8,593 nucleotides of DNA from an uncultured Lachnospiraceae bacterium (GTDB taxonomy: Bacteria; Bacillota_A; Clostridia; Lachnospirales; Lachnospiraceae). Location: positions 1-8,593 of the forward strand of contig CAMWMM010000193.1 in NCBI GenBank assembly GCA_947175285.1, in the 5' to 3' direction. The notes below the pieces were generated by a model, which was given only the letters and a program-made list of their open reading frames with translations, ran no database searches and was not told the origin of the DNA. Position numbers and translations under genes: made by a program. Positions 6,120-8,593 of the stretch are shown one piece after another; positions within the stretch are counted from its first letter, which is position 1; each line of letters starts with the position of its first letter.

Positions 6120-8593
6120 TCAGTGGAACAAATAATCCGTTTCCCCGAATAAAGCTTCCTGTTGTTTGATTTTTTCTTCATTTCCCACAACGCACAGACA
6201 GTCATTTTCCATAAATGCATTGATATATTCCGCAAGTCCTCTTATCGTCTCTGGTACTGTCGCAAGCAGTTCATCACGCTCTTTCTGTACCTGCTCATCC
6301 GTATAATGCGTCATATAGCCTGCCAGAGAATACGCTCCCTTACTTGCAGGCGTCATCGGCATATCCAGTTCACTGACCGCACCGATAATATACTGTGTCA
6401 TCGTCCGCTCATCCGCATCGAAATTTTTGATATAGTCTGCAGCATGTTCATACACATCTATTGTTTTTTCCAGATTCGGATCCCTGTAGGAAACAAAATA
6501 GCTCTCTCCCGATTTTCCGAAATTACACATGCAGCCGTAGGCGCCTCCCTTGACACGCACCTGCGTCCATAAATAGTCATAACTCATCATGACTTTTAAG
6601 ACTTTTAACGCACCAGTATAAGCAAGCCCCTGTTTATGGAAATTACCGGCTCTGCATACATACTGCACCTGGGAAGAGGACATCAATCCCTCGTTTTTAC
6701 GCCCTAATGCCGGCTCATACGTCTGCGCCGTAACAGGCTCCGTATGCAGTCTGTCGCAAAAATCCGCTATCAGTGTTTCAATATTCTGCAGCCCCTCTTC
6801 CGACGCCGTATAATCAACCATAAGATTCTCCGGTCTGAAAATGCATACGGCAAGCCGGTTTAAGTTTTCTGCCAGTTCCCCTTTATGACTTTCAAAGTCA
6901 CTGTCCAAATCCTCCAACAGCCTGTAAAACGGCAGCCCGCTTATCTGATCGGAAACCGCGGCTGTTTTTGAGATATAAGATAACGCGCGGACAAGCGCAA
7001 AAGAATGTCCGGCTGACATCATATTTGCCTGCTTCTGAGATTTAAACTCCGCTACAAGTTCACGCAGACGCTTCGTATCGTCAAATTTAGAAGACATGAC
7101 AATCTCTTCCACAAGTTTAAATGCCTGCTCTAAATTCTCATAGAGCACTTTCACTTTAATTTCCAGTGTCGCCGTATATTTCTGCATATCTCTGGCGTCC
7201 GTATACGTATTGGAAGCCGGACTGATACCGCCTGTCTGAATATTGATTTCATTAAACAGTTCACCATAAGTATAGTTCTTTGTCCCTATCAGACCAAGAA
7301 CCGACTTTAGCAGCCCTACGTACGGGAACAACTGCTCCGGCACATTTTTCAAATCGAATACAAAGCGCAGATAACCGATGCCGTTCGTAAAAAGATTATG
7401 ATACAATAAAACAGTATCGCCGACCTTTCTTTCTTCATTTACATACTTTTGCGCTTCCTTTTTCATATCCGCCCTTGTCAGTAACGGAATTTTCTCCATA
7501 TCTTCCGGCTTATCCGGCTCTTCCTGATAACGCTTTAACGCTTCCGTCTGCGCAACAATTTCTTCTAACTGATCTTTGCTCATTCCGGCTTTTTTCTTTG
7601 CCAGTTTCTCCGCCAGTTCCCTGTCTTTTTTGCCTGTCAGACCTTTCACCGGCTCTACAATGACAATCGTCTTATGCTGATTGTCTATCAAACTTTTCTT
7701 TAGCAGTTTCTCATAGTAATCCGTGTCAATGGCTTTCTTTAAGTTTTGATAAGTCTCGCCTGCCTCAAGGTGGATAAACGGCTTGCTGTCGTCATAAAGC
7801 CAACTGTCAAACATCTGCAGGCCATACATAAGTCCTTTTGGATAGGAACCGAAATCCGCTTCCCTATACCGGAACTCATAATAGTTAAGTCCTGCACGCA
7901 GCGCTTTTTTATCAAACCCCTGCTCCGAAAGCTGCATTAAGTTTTCCTCAATCGTTTTCGTAAATTCCGGAAGCTGCTCTTTATTGGCATTTTTTGCCAC
8001 AATCGAAAAATAAGGCTGTTTCACGCCGCTGTCATACACACTGTAAACATCTTTTCCGATTCCCTTATCAATGAGCGCCTGCTTTAAAGGCGCACCGGGT
8101 GCGGAACACAGTACATAATCGAATATCTGGCAGGCAATGTAGCTTTCTTTATCCAGACTGTCTCCCAGTGAAATGTTATAGGACAGATACGTACTGTCTT
8201 TTTCCGATTCACTCTCCATAATCGGGTACTGCTTGCAGACCGTCACAGGTTTCTCAAAAGGAGCCTCCGATTTCAATGTGGAATCCACGGAAAGAGCATC
8301 ATAGTGTGACAAATAAGCTTCGTCAATAAAAGTCAGATTTTCCGTCATATCCATATCGCCGTAAAGATAAATATAGCTGTTGGACGGATGATAGTATTTT
8401 TGATGGAAAGCAAGAAAATCTTCATAGGTCAGTTCCGGAATCACATCCGGGTCTCCGCCTGATTCCACTGCATAGGAAGTATTCGGATACAAAGAGTTCA
8501 TAATCTCTCTGTCCAGCATATCATCCGGAGAGGAAAATGCACCTTTCATCTCATTATAGACAACACCGTTAATTGTCAGATCATCTTCTACAT
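6120..8593 (-). CDS. M16C (PreP/falcilysin-like) zinc metallopeptidase, 5' end outside the window
   Basis: Members of this insulinase-related family cleave short unstructured peptides inside a closed two-half chamber. The frame enters from the right edge already open: 14 codons (VEDDLTINGVVYNE) precede the Met at 8549, and NGVVYNEMKGAFSSPDD is a conserved PreP segment. The Glu at 8550-8552 is the likely third zinc ligand. The HxxEH motif must lie in roughly 150 missing residues. Numbering from Met 8549: HPSNSYIYLYGD at 54-65 ends the first M16 domain, a charged helical hairpin near 305-350 starts the M16C-associated region, and RVKGGAYG at 665-672 is the conserved C-terminal Arg/Tyr signature that helps hold substrate. 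Total length near 970 would match the family. No frameshift is seen. It is followed by a gap of 118 bases to the DUF4349 start. Subcellular location cannot be judged without the N-terminus. Confidence 0.95.
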   Translation of the reverse strand, partial: VEDDLTINGVVYNEMKGAFSSPDDMLDREIMNSLYPNTSYAVESGGDPDVIPELTYEDFLAFHQKYYHPSNSYIYLYGDMDMTENLTFIDEAYLSHYDALSVDSTLKSEAPFEKPVTVCKQYPIMESESEKDSTYLSYNISLGDSLDKESYIACQIFDYVLCSAPGAPLKQALIDKGIGKDVYSVYDSGVKQPYFSIVAKNANKEQLPEFTKTIEENLMQLSEQGFDKKALRAGLNYYEFRYREADFGSYPKGLMYGLQMFDSWLYDDSKPFIHLEAGETYQNLKKAIDTDYYEKLLKKSLIDNQHKTIVIVEPVKGLTGKKDRELAEKLAKKKAGMSKDQLEEIVAQTEALKRYQEEPDKPEDMEKIPLLTRADMKKEAQKYVNEERKVGDTVLLYHNLFTNGIGYLRFVFDLKNVPEQLFPYVGLLKSVLGLIGTKNYTYGELFNEINIQTGGISPASNTYTDARDMQKYTATLEIKVKVLYENLEQAFKLVEEIVMSSKFDDTKRLRELVAEFKSQKQANMMSAGHSFALVRALSYISKTAAVSDQISGLPFYRLLEDLDSDFESHKGELAENLNRLAVCIFRPENLMVDYTASEEGLQNIETLIADFCDRLHTEPVTAQTYEPALGRKNEGLMSSSQVQYVCRAGNFHKQGLAYTGALKVLKVMMSYDYLWTQVRVKGGAYGCMCNFGKSGESYFVSYRDPNLEKTIDVYEHAADYIKNFDADERTMTQYIIGAVSELDMPMTPASKGAYSLAGYMTHYTDEQVQKERDELLATVPETIRGLAEYINAFMENDCLCVVGNEEKIKQQEALFGETDYLFH

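Noticed and set aside
6162..6572. Plus-strand open frame of 136 codons
   Set aside because: It is antisense to the conserved C-terminal half of the M16 peptidase, including the RVKGGAYG signature, so it is best explained as a shadow.

Overview
The window is a compact, AT-rich stretch of bacterial chromosome. All nine recognisable genes lie on the minus strand, so transcription runs from high to low coordinates. The clostridial-type proteins, strong GGAGG-like ribosome binding sites and the order era, small YqzL-like gene, recO, glycyl-tRNA synthetase point to a Firmicute of class Clostridia. Lachnospiraceae is my best guess from the look of the proteins, but it is an inference and no species can be named.

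In transcription order the genes are: the C-terminal ~820 codons of a PreP/falcilysin-like M16 metallopeptidase, cut by the right edge (6120-8593); a DUF4349-type membrane-anchored lipoprotein (5003-6001); era (4103-5002); a small YqzL-like gene (3858-4043) whose 3' end overlaps recO (3254-3901); a small unrecognised lipoprotein (2568-3158) behind its own clear sigma-A promoter; an unrecognised Cys-rich, probably zinc-binding protein (2118-2507); the dimeric-type glycyl-tRNA synthetase (726-2114); and the first 202 codons of alaS, cut by the left edge (1-607).

The layout suggests three transcription blocks. The first is DUF4349-era-yqzL-recO, tightly packed, with TAA/ATG abutting at the DUF4349/era junction; era acts in 30S ribosome maturation and recO in recombinational repair. 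The second is lipoprotein-zinc protein-glyS, driven by the promoter at 3210-3238. The third is alaS, with a weaker candidate promoter at 687-714. No convincing intrinsic terminator separates any of them, so read-through is possible. No stretch without a gene exceeds about 120 bases.

Most of this is housekeeping DNA, and I see no phage, insertion sequence, CRISPR array, toxin-antitoxin pair or defence system. The parts worth a second look are two unrecognised genes coupled to glyS, a perfect palindrome in the spacer of the lipoprotein promoter with a related inverted repeat about 60 bp upstream, an 11-bp-arm inverted repeat at the probable alaS start site, the yqzL/recO overlap, and a RecO without the usual zinc-finger cysteines.
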